Assembly (NCBI GenBank): GCA_022828595.1 | Contig: JAKGHH010000005.1 | Coordinates: forward strand, 52,385,655-52,449,654 | Source of the DNA: Nelumbo lutea | Lineage: Eukaryota > Streptophyta > Magnoliopsida > Proteales > Nelumbonaceae | Length of the DNA: 64,000 nt | Direction: 5' to 3' | Shown here: in pieces, positions 1 through 12,364 of the stretch | Layout of the letters: the number at the start of each line of letters is the position of its first letter | How positions within the stretch are numbered: the first letter of the stretch is position 1 | Program-made: the position numbers and the translations under genes | Notes under the pieces: generated by a model | The model's database searches: none | Seen by the model: the letters and a program-made list of their open reading frames with translations, nothing else | What the model was told of the DNA's origin: nothing

Positions 1-430
1 AACAGGAAGGTGCAAATCAGATGGAACAAGCTCTCACACCCATCGTGACCGAAAGTTGATTTCAGCTGATGGGAATTTCAGTTCTCAATATTTTTTCTTT
101 TTTTTTTTTGTGGTTGATAATCAACTGAAAGTTTATTATAATGACTAAAACAAGATGATGCAAATCAAACGGAACAATCTCCCACACCCATCATGACCGA
201 AAGTTTGATTTCAGTTGATGGGGATTTCAGTTCTCAATTTTTTTTATTTGTTGATTATCAACTAAAAACTAATTATAATGACTAAAACAAGCTGTTGCAA
301 ATAAGCTCACACCCATCATGACCGAAACTTGTCAGCTGATGGGGATTTCAGTTTCTTTTCTTTGTTTTTTTTTATTAATTATCAATTAAAAGTTGATTAT
401 GATGACTAAAACAAGCTGATGCCAAAGGTT
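1..430. repeat. Tandem repeat, about 3 copies of a 125-137 bp unit
   Basis: Three imperfect units follow each other. Each contains the word CACACCCATC followed by GTGACCGAAA or ATGACCGAAA, then a GATGGGGATTTCAG-like block, a T-rich run, and ATGACTAAAACAAG. That last word recurs at about 141, 278 and 402, giving spacings of 137 and 124 bp. The array may continue left of the window. No coding function is apparent. Confidence 0.8.
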
Positions 431-583
431 AGTAGAATACCCAGACTACCCCTTCCAAGACTCTAATAACTAGGACCAACATTGGGTGATGGGCAAGGAT
501 CAAGTAATGGGTATTTCTTCTTTAGTTATGCAGAATATTTAGTGAGATAAGGTGGTATTGGTGGACAAAAGAGTCAAAACTTT

Positions 584-1102
584 ATGTTATTAGTTAATTT
601 ATTGGATTTTTGTAACATCTCTATGGTAGCTTTTGACATGTCGTGTTATAACATCTCTATTAGAATGTTTCTAGAACTATGGAAGTATGGAGTGATATGT
701 GATGGGTTATTAAAGAGATGGCATCAAGTCAAAAAGGGAAACGAGATTGCTACAAGTCAGGCTAATGATGAAAAAGACAGGCATTATGATGCAGCAAGAT
801 GGAGTGTGAGCGATGAGAGGGTATTTATCACCTTGATGCCTGAAGAGTTCAAGAAGGGAAATCGACCAACCACAACCTTCAACAAGGCACGTAGTTTCGT
901 GAAAAGTTCAAAATGTCATTAAGAAGCAATTTCGTGAGCAGACTGGTAATGATTATTCAGCCATTCAGTTTGTAAACAAATTTAACAAACTAGATTGGTA
1001 TACAGGGAAATTGAGAAGTTACTTAAGCACACTGAGTTTGGATATAACCCGACCACTCGTACCATGATGGTTGATGACGAGGTTTGGGATGCATATATCT
1101 AG
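584..1102 (+). pseudogene. PIF/Harbinger-associated MYB/SANT-like protein, broken
   Basis: The frame contains a MYB/SANT-like region beginning ARWSVSDERVFITLM, followed by an acidic/basic helix and the segment KKGNRPTTTFNKA. After a frame break near 905-920 the same domain continues in another frame (KKQFREQTGNDYSAIQFVNK), then after a further shift with EFGYNPTTRTM and a conserved DDEVWDAYI near 1075-1100. This domain type (Myb_DNA-bind_3, as in L10-interacting MYB proteins) is the usual DNA-binding partner encoded by PIF/Harbinger elements. A Harbinger transposase remnant lies about 950 bp downstream on the same strand, which supports the pairing. Frameshifts and a stop at 920 make it non-functional. 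The first 40 residues before the domain look like non-coding sequence read through, so the start is not trusted. Confidence 0.6.
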
Positions 1103-1499
1103 GTGAATTTGTTTTGATTTTTCTTTTTTTAATAATACAATAAGTAACCGATTGGGTTCATAGACAATATCTAATGAAATGTTGTATATTATCATGGACT
1201 TCAGGACCATTTGAAGGCAAAGCAATTTCACACTACTGGTTGTCCCATGTGGCCGTAGCTATGTAATATTTATGGTGATACAACTGCTGTGGGTGGGATC
1301 ATAGTTCAAAATATTGATACAGGGCGATACGCCGATAGGGTGTATCAGCCTATATTGGTACTATTTTTATGGTTTTTTTATTGTTATTTTTAAATTGGTT
1401 TAAAAGGGCTGGTTTAAGGCCGATCTACCCTTTGAACCCGTCAACCCAAAACACCCCCTATAGGGGTGTATTGGGAAGGCTCCAATGCGATACATATCT

Positions 1500-1904
1500 A
1501 AGGATGTAAACGGATTGAATTCGAATCGGATCATACAATATCAGAATTCGAATCTGATTAGAAAATCCGATATCCGAATTTGAATCCGATTAAATATTCG
1601 AATATTCGATTGATTCGAATTCAACTAATTAATTATTTTAGATAATTAATAAATATACAAAATAAATATTTTATCGATATAAATTATATAAAATATTTTA
1701 TATATTATATAAGAATTAAATAATCAATCAAATTCAGATATTTATCGAATCGAATCAGGTCATATCCGAATTCAAATTTGATTAACTATTCAGTAAGAAT
1801 ATGACATCCAAATTCAACCGGTTAGATATTTAAATTACCCGAATTCAATTCGATCATGTCGAATATCGAATTCGAAATTAGATTTTCGAATACCGCTGAT
1901 CCTT
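1500..1904. mobile_element. AT-rich hAT-like MITE (family A, copy 1)
   Basis: The segment begins AAGGATGTAAACGGATTGAA and ends with the inverted equivalent (CCGCTGATCCTT). Its interior is built from alternating GAATTCGAAT and ATTCGAAT words around a TATA-rich core, so it can fold on itself. A related copy lies at 24075-24555. Termini of the form (T/A)AGGRTGTAAACGG are common in plant non-autonomous hAT elements. I could not fix a clean 8-bp target duplication. It sits between the two halves of the Harbinger remnant. Confidence 0.6.
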
Positions 1905-2047
1905 GGGCGGGACAACTCTATCTAGTGCACAGGGAGATGTAGAAACTGATCATGAAGTAAGCCAATATTCACATTTAAGGTCATGATTATTAAGACTTAT
2001 ACCATATCATTGATATTTGAGTTAATTGTTCTCTCTCATTTTTTTAG

Positions 2048-2510
2048 GATTATATTGGTGACATAGATGGGACACATATTCATGCATGTGTGCCATCAAA
2101 CCAACAAATCCCGTATCGTGGTAGGAAGCAAGTTACCACACAAAATGTATTATGCGTATGTAGTTTTGATATGTCAGTTTTCCTCTGCCACCGCAAGTTA
2201 AAATTTCTTACCACTTTTTGGATTTCCATCAAATGTGATAAATATTTAGCTGTGTTTTGTGCCATTTCGAGGAGAGAGATACCATTTGTCCAATTTTCGA
2301 AGACAAAGACGTGCAAGAGGTGCGAGAGAGGAGTTTAACACTATAGAGTGGTGTTTTGGTGTATTGAAAGCAAGATTTCCAATCTTAAAACTCATGCCAT
2401 CATTTTCTTTGAGAATACAATGCAAGATAGTGGTAGTTGCATGTGTGATTCATAATTTTGTCCGAAATGAAATTAAGAGAGATAAGATTGATGATTGTTT
2501 TTTAGTTTGA
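2048..2510 (+). pseudogene. PIF/Harbinger transposase (DDE_Tnp_4) remnant
   Basis: After a plausible acceptor (TTTTTTAG at 2047) the translation reads DYIGDIDGTHIHACVPSN, then QIPYRGRKQ and TQNVLCVCSFDMS. This is the first catalytic-Asp block (IDGTH) and the following strand of PIF/Harbinger (ALP1/HARBI1-like) transposases. A frame change and a deletion follow. From about 2270 the C-terminal block resumes with RGERYHL, then AREEFNTIEWCFGVLKARFP (the third catalytic acidic residue region, N-x-x-E-x-x-F-G-x-L-K) and a cysteine-containing tail ending near 2510. The middle of the protein, including the second catalytic Asp, is missing between about 2200 and 2260. The element is dead; terminal repeats were not found. 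Confidence 0.8.
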
Positions 2511-3229
2511 TTTCCATTTATTTTGTATGGTTTGGTAAATTGGTAGTGTAACAATGACTAGAAGAATGACACTTTGGTTACGAATGGGTTGCATAAATGA
2601 TACTTCGTTAAGTACATTTGATAACCTTTACATGTAATGTGCTTGTGTTTTGTTTTGCTTGTTTTTTATGAAGTATGGAAGTCAAGACTCAACGCCCAAT
2701 TTGTGCTTGTGGACATGGTCAGATGCATCTGTTTATGGCAAAAATGGAAAGAAATTATGGATTGTGGTTCTATTAATGCCCTATTGGAGTGGTACATCTC
2801 TTATCGGTTATATGTTTTTATAATAAAATATTTTGGGTATTTAGTAATAGTCTTTTTATAAGTAGGCACACGAAAATGCATGATCTCATTTGTGTAAACC
2901 AATTCATACCTCATGATGGTGGCAAACATATTTAAGTGCGAAAAAAATCAATTGCACGAAATAGGGATTGATTGTAGTCATTACTGCTTGTAGGTGTTGT
3001 TGCATCATGACATGTTGGGCTTTTGTTTTATAGCTTGTATGTTTTGTTTTGATCCTCAAGTGATCAAGGATTAGGTGTTGACGACATGAAGGCATCACTA
3101 TGTGCTTTTATGGTTAATTTTAGACTTAATGTGGGTGGATTTGCAAAACTGATGTTAAGAAATAGTTTCATTACCCAAATGTTATTTATATTCGTATAGA
3201 ACAAAAATTTGTTTGTAGACATGTGAATA
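2511..3229. other. Intergenic stretch, no supported gene
   Basis: AT-rich sequence with only short random open frames. It probably contains the 3' part of the decayed Harbinger element, but no terminal repeat could be read. Confidence 0.5.
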
Positions 3230-3900
3230 TTTAAGCCAAATAAATGGGCTTAAATACATGGTAGCCCTCCCAAGTTAATATGGGCCTCCATGGGTCTAAG
3301 GCCCAAGTCTACATAAATATGACTTGGTGACCCAAGGATCCAAGTGTATTAAGTCCAATTAAGCCCATGTCTTATAGTAAAGGGGTGGTCTTGTGGCAAA
3401 ACTACTAATTCCTATATAATGGTGTATGTATGGGAATTAATCCTAATCCAACACCCCACTCTCATGGGATTGGTTAAATAAGTGGACTGAGGTGGCAGTC
3501 CTAACCCTTAGCTATAAATAGACTTGCCTAAGAAGAAAAATGCTATTTTTTTCAACAATCACATTGCAAAAACTCTCACACACCAACAGTTGAGGATTGT
3601 AAGCAACCACAAGCTCGTGCAAACTTCAACAACTTCAAAATCAAGAGAGAAGAAAGAAGGGAAATTTTTTTAGTTCTCTACAACACACTTGAATTTAGTC
3701 TTTCCAAAGAAGATCAAGCCACTACAAAATGGCACTTCTTAGAAAAACATCTTTCAAAGCAAATCAAACATGAAGCCCGGAATAAAAAAATCCACATCAA
3801 ATCTTCAAAAACACTAAATTTAAGAAAATCTGTATCAACACTTCAAGAAGTTCATTCCCTTGTTTTTTTTCTTTATTACAATTTTATTTTTATAATTTAT
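3230..3900 (+). mobile_element. Possible solo LTR (TATA and R/U5-like region)
   Basis: The stretch has the layout of a plant LTR. There is a run of gene-free sequence rich in GGGCTTAA/AAGCCC words, a TATA box (TATAAATA at 3513-3520), and then a leader-like CA-rich region with ACTCTCACACACC and AACCACAAGC. No coding frame follows. The outer TG and CA borders and a 5-bp target duplication were not found, so the call rests on composition and promoter layout only. A host promoter or lncRNA start is the alternative. Confidence 0.3.
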
Positions 3901-4443
3901 CTCCATATTTTGTCTTAATTATATCGGCATCATTTTCAAAAAACAATTTGCCAAACGTATATGTTACTCCTGAACAATAATAAATAAAATTCTCATTCTG
4001 AAACAATCATTTCTAAAATAACATGAACAGGTGAAAACATTCAATTTTAATTTATTTTGGCAAGGGTAATTTAGTAAATATCCTATATTAGTGAAGCCTT
4101 AAGCTTATTTTGAAGGAATCCCACATCGATTACGTCCAATCCTAATTCCATATGTTTACCAATTTATACATCACTTATCCATCTCAAGATTAAGATTGCT
4201 TATTCTAGTGCCACGTGTGCTAGATGATGAAGACTTGGAAAATAAAGAATAAAAAACGGATTTTGTTACCCGGGATGTAATAATTACAAAATTTTGGACT
4301 TCTGCATGGTAGACCCTAGGAAAAGGTTTGGCCACCAATGCTTTGGTGTAGTAACTAAAATGCCCTTTCAAAATACCAAATTGCCCTCCCACATTATCTA
4401 CCGTCCCAAAATCACTTTACACCCTAATCATCCAAAGCATTCA
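3901..4443. other. 3' flank of the ANTH gene
   Basis: No gene is seen. The right-hand part, just below 4444, should hold the 3'UTR and polyadenylation signals of the minus-strand ANTH gene. The remainder is AT-rich. Confidence 0.5.
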
Positions 4444-6294
4444 TCAATAAATATACGCATAGTTATAACCCCCCATGTTGTAAGGATTCATCTGTAATTT
4501 CTCCAGTCCAAGCTGCCCTTGCATTCCATCCCTTGCATACTGCTGCCACATGAACTGCTCCTCCGCCAGTAGCCTCTGCTTCTTCTCCATCTCCGATATT
4601 TGCACGTATGGAGGCGGTGGCACTGATAGAGAAGCTGCAAATGGATCGCCATAGACCTCTGTGGCACCATTGCAGGAATCCGGTGGTGGGAGTAATGCCA
4701 GCATTGCCGGCTTCCCGGAAGAACCTAACACAACACTACTTGCACTCCCGGCGGCTCCATAGTTACCCATGGTCGTCGGAGCATAAGCCGTTGTTTGTTG
4801 TCGATACATTCCATCCAGCATTAACATATCAAAACCTCCACCAAGCTCCAACTTATGATTTGATAGATTGCTGGCCGATTCAACCAATTCCGTCTCCCAG
4901 TCTGCGGAACCACCCAATGTGAATCCTCCCCATGCGGGTACTGCCGGCGATGCTGCGGTGCCATCGAATAAGGCCAGAGCCAATTTCTCTCCATGCTCTT
5001 CGCTTGCAACTGCTGCATCTGCATCGTCCCATAAATTCAACAAATCTGCTTCTTGTTGAGGGTTGCTTTTCTCAGTGACTTTCTCCTTTCGCTCAACCTC
5101 TTCCTTCACCTTTACTTCCTCGATTTTGATTTCAGAAAAATGTTCAGGTGGCGGCAATGCTTTGATTCTTGTCAAGTTTTCTACAACTTCTGCTGCATGT
5201 ACCCTTTGATCTTCCACGATAAGCATCTCAAGATCTTGTCTCTTGGGTGTCCTCTGAGACATGATGGACTTATCACGGATGAAATCGTCCATGAGTTGGA
5301 GCTTCTTTGGAAGGATTCTTTCAACTTTCGGGCACTCGGATGACCTAGCAATCCCGGTCGACTTGCTCCAGTTGTAGAATATGTCAAGCTGGTCGAATTG
5401 TTTGGATAGCCGGGTGAAGATCTCATGCACCTTCACACAGCCGGCGACTGCAAGTTCCATAAACCGGTCTACCAAGATTGCCATTACCTCTGCTATGTCA
5501 TAGTATATTTGGAAGCTCTCTTTCAGTATTGGGTACAGAGCAACCACCACCAACCGGTTGTTCTTCGCCTTTCCTGTCAATCGGCAAACACAAATTCAAT
5601 TCTCAGTCAATAACAGCACGAAATTAAAGCAAATGAGCGCGCAAATTGCACCTGTTGGTCGACATGCCAGGAAACGTTCAAGGAGCTGCATCAGGTTCTG
5701 AACCCTTGCAAAGATTTGTTCGGTGCTCATCTCATGGACGGGAGTGGTGCAGACCGGCGGTGGCGGGGAATCTTCTTCATTGTCCTCGTCGGCTCTAAAC
5801 GCTTTGCGACGAACACGCCTGCCACCATGCATACGATACTCAAGTCGCTCGTCGAGGTAGAGGGCAAAAGTGCGGACAAAGGCGGAGAAGTCCCAGGAGT
5901 TGGATTTGGAAGCGTCGCGAAAGTCGGACAAGTTGAGGAGCCGAGTGCCGCGGCGGGTGCAGAAGAAGATCTCTTGCTCGTAGGCGGGGTCGCCCTCGCA
6001 GAGGAGGCGATGAATGAGAATGAGGGTCTTGAGGGCTACGGTCCAGTTCTTAGTCTTGCTGAGACGCCTGGAGAGCATGTTGACGCAGGCGGTGATGTAG
6101 GCTCTGGAGTAGGAAGTGAAGCTGAGGATCTCTCGGACGTGCTTGTCATCGGCGGGATGTTCGTCGTGGCGGGTGGCCTTTATGACGGCCACGTCGAGCT
6201 CAGCCAAGGAATGGCTGCTGCTCACCTTGGCCAGGCCTATGCTGGTCCGATCCTTCACCGCGTCCAGGGTTCTGCGGATCTTGCTCGGAGCCAT
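4444..6294 (-). CDS. ANTH-domain clathrin assembly protein (AP180/CALM type)
   Basis: Two exons, 6294-5652 and 5573-4444, flank a 78-bp GT-AG intron (5651-5574) that splits a Gly codon; the product is 590 aa. Residues about 1-330 form the ANTH domain. The N-terminus MAPSKIRRTLDAVKD and the TSIGLAKV and ATRHDEHPAD blocks provide the basic inositol-lipid binding surface of the family, and YLDERLEYRM and ACRPTGKAKNNR are conserved plant landmarks. The C-terminal half is low complexity and carries adaptor-type short motifs: DLLNLW (clathrin-box-like), ALALFDG and DPFAASL (DPF). It ends with a conserved EMEKKQRLLAEEQ stretch and a Tyr-rich tail. Length and motif order match Arabidopsis At1g03050/At4g02650 closely. 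Family members recruit clathrin to PI(4,5)P2-containing membrane and act in endocytosis, often in pollen. The ATG at 6294 is the first Met before the domain. It looks intact. Confidence 0.95.
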
Positions 6295-6408
6295 TGTAAA
6301 GTTGAGGGCTTGGTATTATTCTAAATTAAAAGGGCAAAATGGTCAACCTGTAATAAACAGCTCCAAAACGTCACAATTTTTATTCATTCATTTTTTTTTC
6401 GATTTTGT

Positions 6409-6418
6409 ATTTATAAAC
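6409..6418 (-). promoter_or_regulatory. TATA box of the ANTH gene
   Basis: On the minus strand TTTATAAATA lies 115-124 bp upstream of the ATG at 6294, which is a normal plant spacing for a leader of about 80-90 nt. No other TATA-like site is nearer. Confidence 0.55.
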
Positions 6419-6483
6419 CTTGCCCCCTGAAGTTGTATTCGATTTGATGAGAAATAAGATAGAAGGATATGAAAAAATATTAA

Positions 6484-6600
6484 AGCTGTGTTTGGTTTGA
6501 AAGAAAATGGTAGAAAAAGGAAGGAAAAGGTATGAAAAATGAAAACCTATATAAATATGTTTTCTTTCAATTTTCAATCTAACACAGCAACACAGCCTTA
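6484..6600. mobile_element. Small MITE with GCTGTGTTTGG-type ends
   Basis: The left end AGCTGTGTTTGGTTTGAAAG is mirrored at the right by AACACAGCAACACAGCCTT. The interior GAAAGAAAATGG/TTTTCTTTC words also pair. Such GGCTGTGTTTGG termini belong to common plant MITEs. It lies about 70 bp upstream of the ANTH TATA box. Confidence 0.5.
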
Positions 6601-8375
6601 TATATAGTGACATAGATTTTTGATTGTTTGATAACAATATGAGAAATATGCAATGTACCATGGATATATAAAACATAGATTCAAATTCGGTTTAATTAAA
6701 ATATCAGTAAATCTATATATAAATTAGCATAAATTTATAAAATTAAATATAAAATAAATGAATAATAAATTTATTTCTGAAAGCCAAATCCAACTTAATT
6801 TTAAAGATTTTTAGATCTAAAAAATAATATGTTACATATATAATAGAATTGGATCAAGCAATATTTTAATTTGATCCAATTAATAAACAAATAATGCTTT
6901 CAAGTTGATTATATGACTAAACAGATATATCCGATCCATTTGTGAAATAGAATGCGATACAAACAGAGGTGTGTACAACGGGCTACAGAATTGGTCAAGA
7001 GTGAATACGCCATAGATTCATTCACAAATGACCAATAATAATAATAATAATAATACAATATTCAGCTAAACATGAAATCAAAACATATTCAATAGTATCA
7101 TTGGTAAGAACAAAAAAATGGAAGAATAGGAAACAAAGCATGAAGAAGTTGATGACAAGAACTACCTGCTAAAAGTAATGGTGGCACACGGTAGATTATT
7201 CAACGGCTAAAAAATGTATCAAAGAGAAGCGAAAGAGGAAAGAAAATCAAGAAGAAGAGAAGAAAGATAGCTTTAATTTCAGCTCTTCTTTCTTCTCTTC
7301 TCTTCTCTTGTCTCTCCCTCCCTCTCCCTCTTCTCTTCTCTTATCTTCTCTTCCCTCTGTATTTCTACAAAAATTAAAGCAAACCCGCATTGTAACTACA
7401 TCACGAATCACCCTAACGTAGCAACAAAAACCGGGGTTTCCATGGACAGAGATTAGCCACGTTTTGCATCAATGTCGACCATTTGTCTTGGACTGGTAAT
7501 TCATCACCACCCTTGACCGGTTCTACCTGACGGTTTTGCGTCAATCTAAACCCTTCAATTAGTGGGCCTGGGCCACCTCTGCTTCCTCCTATACACTAAA
7601 AATAAATGAGAGCACAAGAAATTATTCATGAAATTGGCTTACAACCTTCCTAATATCAATACTAAACCAAATATAGTGTTACAGTTAAAAGGTGATGCAA
7701 CTTTGAGCGGTTCCAACTCAAGCCTCAAACGATCAATTGGACTTGGATTTTTTATCCTCCGTTTAAGTCTGGATTTGAAACTTTGGGCTTTCTTATTTTT
7801 TGGGCTGGGACTGGGCTTAGCTCTTAGGCAACTTGAACCCTATCCAACTATATATACATACGTACATGTCAAATTTCAATGCAGACTGGGCCTTTATTGG
7901 ACATAGCAAACTTGGTCCAACATTAGGCTATAGGCCCAATTCTTAGGATTGGGCAATTGGACCTAGATTGAGTCTTGTCTTCCATCCGGGCAACCCAGGT
8001 TTGATCTTATTCAATGATGGCATATCACATCTGCGAGATAGTTTTCAAAGTTGAAAGGGATTTAAAAGTGCATCACTTTCAATGACCATGGAATCCAAAA
8101 ATTCAAAAATGCAAGTCCACTTATACAGTGGATAGATCCTCAGACTGACCCAACTCTTTTTTTTCCTTTTCTGTAGAAAGACTGACCCAACTCAAGTTCT
8201 GATTAGGTAGGTCTTTGTCGAACCACCCAGTTTCCTCTTCTAATTGAATTGACTGCTTTGGATACATTTGATTTATATTCATGTCTTGGTATTTCTTGTT
8301 AGAAAGAAATTCAATTTCCAAAATGATAGAAAAGAAATAGTGAATAGAATTTAGTTTATTAGGCTATAATATATA
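6601..8375. other. Intergenic spacer with a purine/pyrimidine hairpin
   Basis: No gene is supported. A (TAA)n run lies near 7036-7056. From about 7200 to 7365 a purine-rich run (GAAAGAGGAAAG, AAGAAGAGAAGAAAG) is followed, after a short loop, by a long pyrimidine run (CTTCTTTCTTCTCTTC repeated). The inner parts are complementary and could form a hairpin. Confidence 0.6.
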
Positions 8376-8790
8376 TCTATACCATACTAAAAAACATGAG
8401 AATGTTGCAATTGGTTCGCTCAAAACACCATGAATTTATTTTGCAAATTCACCCTCAATTTTCTTTTTTTTTTCCCATTGTATATATTGTCATTGCAAAA
8501 TAATTATGAAGAAAATAATATAAATTACAAAAAAAAAAGAAATACAAAGAAAATTTACAAAAAAAAAACATAGAAAATCATAGAAATTTCTATACCATAC
8601 TAAAACATGAGAATGTTGCAATTTAGTCAAAGCCCGATTTTTCTTTCTAACTTTGCCCTCAACTTTCTAATTTTTTCCATTGTATATATGCCATTGCAAA
8701 ATAATTATGAAAAAAAAAATACATAAAATGAAGAAAATAATATAATTACAAAAAAAAAAACAAAGAAACACATAAAATGATTGTGTGACA
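8376..8790. repeat. 213-bp direct duplication with Helitron-like 5' words
   Basis: Two related units start at 8376 and 8589 with TCTATACCATACTAAAA and share CATGAGAATGTTGCAAT, CCATTGTATATAT and GCAAAATAATTATGAA. The start resembles 5' ends of plant Helitrons (TC followed by TATACTATACTAAAA), and the first copy has the expected preceding A. No matching CTAG 3' end with a hairpin could be assigned, so only the duplication is firm. Confidence 0.5.
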
Positions 8791-9574
8791 TGATAACTCA
8801 AATTTTAACTCCTATTTCTATTGATCAATCCCAAACGTTTCATGAATAAACAGCATTGATATCAAACACAACCTTAAACGTTATGATACAGGTGAAATGT
8901 CCTAATTTAAGTGTCATTCCGTTGTATCATATTCATCTGTATCAATATATACAACCGATACAATGGGCAATACAAAGATTTTAACCCCAAAGCCTTTTTC
9001 TTTTTTCTTTTTTTTTTCTGATACTTAAACAACAAGGCCTTATGGTTGAAAAGCAATCAATTTACAATTTAACTTTCAAACTAGCGGGGACCCATGCGAA
9101 CAAGATTTATTAAGTGAAAGCTAAATAATAGAAAGGGTCACATACTAAAATACCCCTTATAGTTTCATGGATTTACTAATATCTATCCTATAATTAGCAT
9201 TTTACTAAAACACCACTTATAATTTGCAATGGATTTAATCAATCTTCCATTAGATGACAGTGGAAAATGACAGTGTTGATTCTAATGTTCATTTAAATAA
9301 ATTCAATCAAAAGAAAATAAAAATAAAAGTATCATTTTTGCACTTTATAAGACACGGGCAACCACTCTATTGGCTATATTTGGTCAGTTTTATTTTTTTT
9401 ATACAAAAAAGTGTTATGGGTATTTTTGGAATAAAAAATCATGGGCTTAATGACAGAACAAACACTCTTTAATAAAAGATGATTAAGTAAATAAGTTGTA
9501 AAATATATGGGATGTTTTAGTAAAATGAAAACTATAACGTAGGTTTAAGTAAATATATAAAACTATAAGGTGTG

Positions 9575-9934
9575 CAGGAATAGCAACGGGGTAGGGATCA
9601 TATTCCCCGTCCCCAACTCCAATTCTGAAATTAACCCCCATCTCTGATCCCCGACGGGGATGGGTTCCCCGTAGGGACCCAAATCCCCAAAATGTTTTTA
9701 GATAATAGTATTTTTTTAAATAAATAAAACTTTGAAATTATAAATAATGATTTATATATATATATAATTGGGGTCGAGGCAGGGCGGGGACCTTAATCCC
9801 CATCCCCAACCTCGACCCTGACCTCGATCGAGGATTCCTATTAATCCCCACCCCGCCAAAACAATCCACATCCCAACCCCATTGGGTTGGGGAAGTCGGG
9901 TCCCCGTCGGGGATGCAGAAAATTGTCATCCCTA
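9575..9934. mobile_element. GC-rich-ended hAT-like MITE (family B)
   Basis: The element starts CAGGAATAGCAACGGGG and ends GACAATTTTC-complementary sequence closing in TGTCATCCCTA, so the ends are imperfect inverted repeats. Flanking octamers are AAGGTGTG and AAGTGTGT, a near match to an 8-bp hAT duplication. The arms are rich in GGGGA/TCCCC words with an AT core. Relatives lie at 57182-57563 and 59853-60113. Confidence 0.6.
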
Positions 9935-9959
9935 AAGTGTGTTCTAATAAATGACCCTA

Positions 9960-11580
9960 ATAGAAACACATAAGAGTATACAATTTTTTTATATTTTTAA
10001 CTTTTTAAATAATTAATAATTATTTATTTTTATATACTATTTTTAATAAAATTTTTATAATATAAAAATAACAATAATTAATTTTAGTTAGGTTTATTTA
10101 TCAAACTGATAAAACCAACTAACCCGAGTTGATTGGTTTTCTAATATTTTAGGTTGGCTTTGGTTAAAAAATAAACTAATTTCAGTTAGGTTATAAATCT
10201 AATTTTTAAATTTATTTTTTAATAATTATACTATAATTTTTAAAAATAAACTAATTTTTTAAGTTTAAATCTTTTGAACAGACTGACCAAACAAAAAAAA
10301 ATCGACCCAAACCGATACAACTTAAGTGGGTCAGTTTTCATAAAAGGTGAGTAGGTTTCATCTGACCAACTCCCTAACCTTACTAGGTCAATTTGGTTGG
10401 CCAAATAGGCTACAACCAAACCAAACCAACTCATGAACACTCATAATTTCAACTAAATTAATAGTCTTATCTTTGATAAATAACAATAGTTTAATCTCCA
10501 ATAATTATTGAAAATTTATAGAAAAAATACACAATTATTGAAAATATATTGATAACGAAAAATATAAAAATTACAAAAATACAATAAGTACTAAAAATAT
10601 ATTAACTTAGTTAATAAACAGTATAATCTCAAATAATAGCTTAATCTCTAATAAATATTAATTAATAACTTATAACAAAAATACAATAAGAACAATAAAT
10701 TAAATTTAAAAATTTCAATAATAGTAATTTAATATCCAATAATTGTTGAAAATTTTCTGTTAAATAACAAAATAAAATAAATTTATACATAATCATTGAA
10801 AATACATTTATCACAAAACACTATAAATATTAATTTTAGTATATATAATTATATAATAAATACAGATTAAGAGTTTAAAATTATTATTAATAAATATTAT
10901 TTTTTTGAAATTTATTTTCTCAAACTGTTACTTGATATAAGTGAAATGAATTATTTACAACATTATGTAAAAACATTAAATTATTATTAATTTCAGTATT
11001 ATGTTATAATAATTTTTCAACATTTTAGATTTTTTTTTAATTTATTACATAATTTCTTTATTTTAACTATTTAAAATCTAGTTATGTTAAATATTTTGTT
11101 ATTTAAAATATTTAGTTAATTAAATACCTAAATAATATGTAAAATATTAATTATTTATTGAATTTAATTATCCATAAAATCATAATTTATACTATTATTA
11201 CATAATAGTATTTTATAATATATTAAATTATTATTAGTTTCAATATTATGTTATAATGATTTTCTACTTTGAAGAATTTTTTTAAATTTATTACATAATT
11301 TCGTTATTTTAACTATTTAAAATCTATTTATGATAAATATTTAGTTAATTAAATATTTAAATAATCTACAAAATATTTTAAATTTTTTATTCATTTAATT
11401 TTATTTATTTAAAGATATTACATATTATTAAATATTTTAGAAACATTTAAATTGATAATCCGAAAAAAAAAACATAATTTAAAGTGTTAGTACATAATTT
11501 CATGATATATTTTGTAAAAATATAAAATTATTTTTGTGTTTTTAATAAATATTTTAAAGTTATTATATAATTTTGTTAGA
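9960..11580. other. Extremely AT-rich spacer with an internal duplication
   Basis: About 1.6 kb is made almost only of A and T with no gene. A segment around ATTATGTTATAAT recurs at about 10998 and 11245 (offset 247 bp) with similar flanks (TTTATTACATAATTTC, TTAACTATTTAAAATCTA). The region 10080-10443 ends with ACCAAACCAACTCATGAAC, an end type seen in plant hAT MITEs, but no left partner was fixed. Confidence 0.55.
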
Positions 11581-12364
11581 ATATTTAAATAATTATTAAT
11601 TTTTTAATCCAAACTTTATTTACATAGATATAGATAAAAAGTAGGGGATAGGATAAATAGGAATTAGAGATAATTTTGGAGATAAATTGAAAGTAGAGAT
11701 AATTTAGAAGACGAATAGGAATTAGATATAATTTTGGAGAAAGTGAGGGATAGTGGGGGAGATAGTTTAGGAGAAATTTTAGGAGGAGATTATTTTGTTT
11801 ATTGGGAAAGTACATCTCATTGGTTGTTTAAAAAATGACAGAATAAAAAAAATCAAAAAAATTTGACTGCTTTGTGTTATATATATATATATATATACAT
11901 ATATGGGCTCTACATAAATGAACACACGCTTCAAGTACTTGTTATGCATAAATGCTCTACATATTAACTCTCAAACATTTTCCCTTAAGGCAATTAATTT
12001 GAAAAATAATTGATTATTTAAATTAACGTGTTAAAGTATTAATAAGAACTATATCGGTCTTCAAGACATGCATGCATAGTTTATTTCTATCAATTTCCAA
12101 TGTTTCTCATCACACTTCACATAAACTACTAAAGAATAAATTTCACAAATATATTAAGGTTACTGTTTTTTATGGATTTATTTGATCTTGCGTATCCATG
12201 CATTTGACATGTTTATCAAAATTATCTTTCCAATTCTGATTCTGCTTTTCTAATAACATGAACATTAGACTGATGATATATAAAACCTTCTTTGGGGACA
12301 AATACATACGATACTTCAAATACCCACCCTGAACTTTTAGAGTGCCACTCACTAATACCTTCTT

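Noticed and set aside
5716..6324. 202-aa plus-strand frame opposite the ANTH exon
   Set aside because: It is the antisense shadow of a GC-rich conserved exon; the minus strand carries the recognised protein.
7628..7906. 92-aa frame as a small protein gene
   Set aside because: Sequence is Leu/Gly-rich by composition (GLGLGLAL), with no promoter, neighbours or homologue that I can name.
9080..9110. Helitron 3' end (CTAGCGGGGACCC) for the element starting at 8376
   Set aside because: It would be in the opposite orientation to the 5' end, so the two cannot bound one element.
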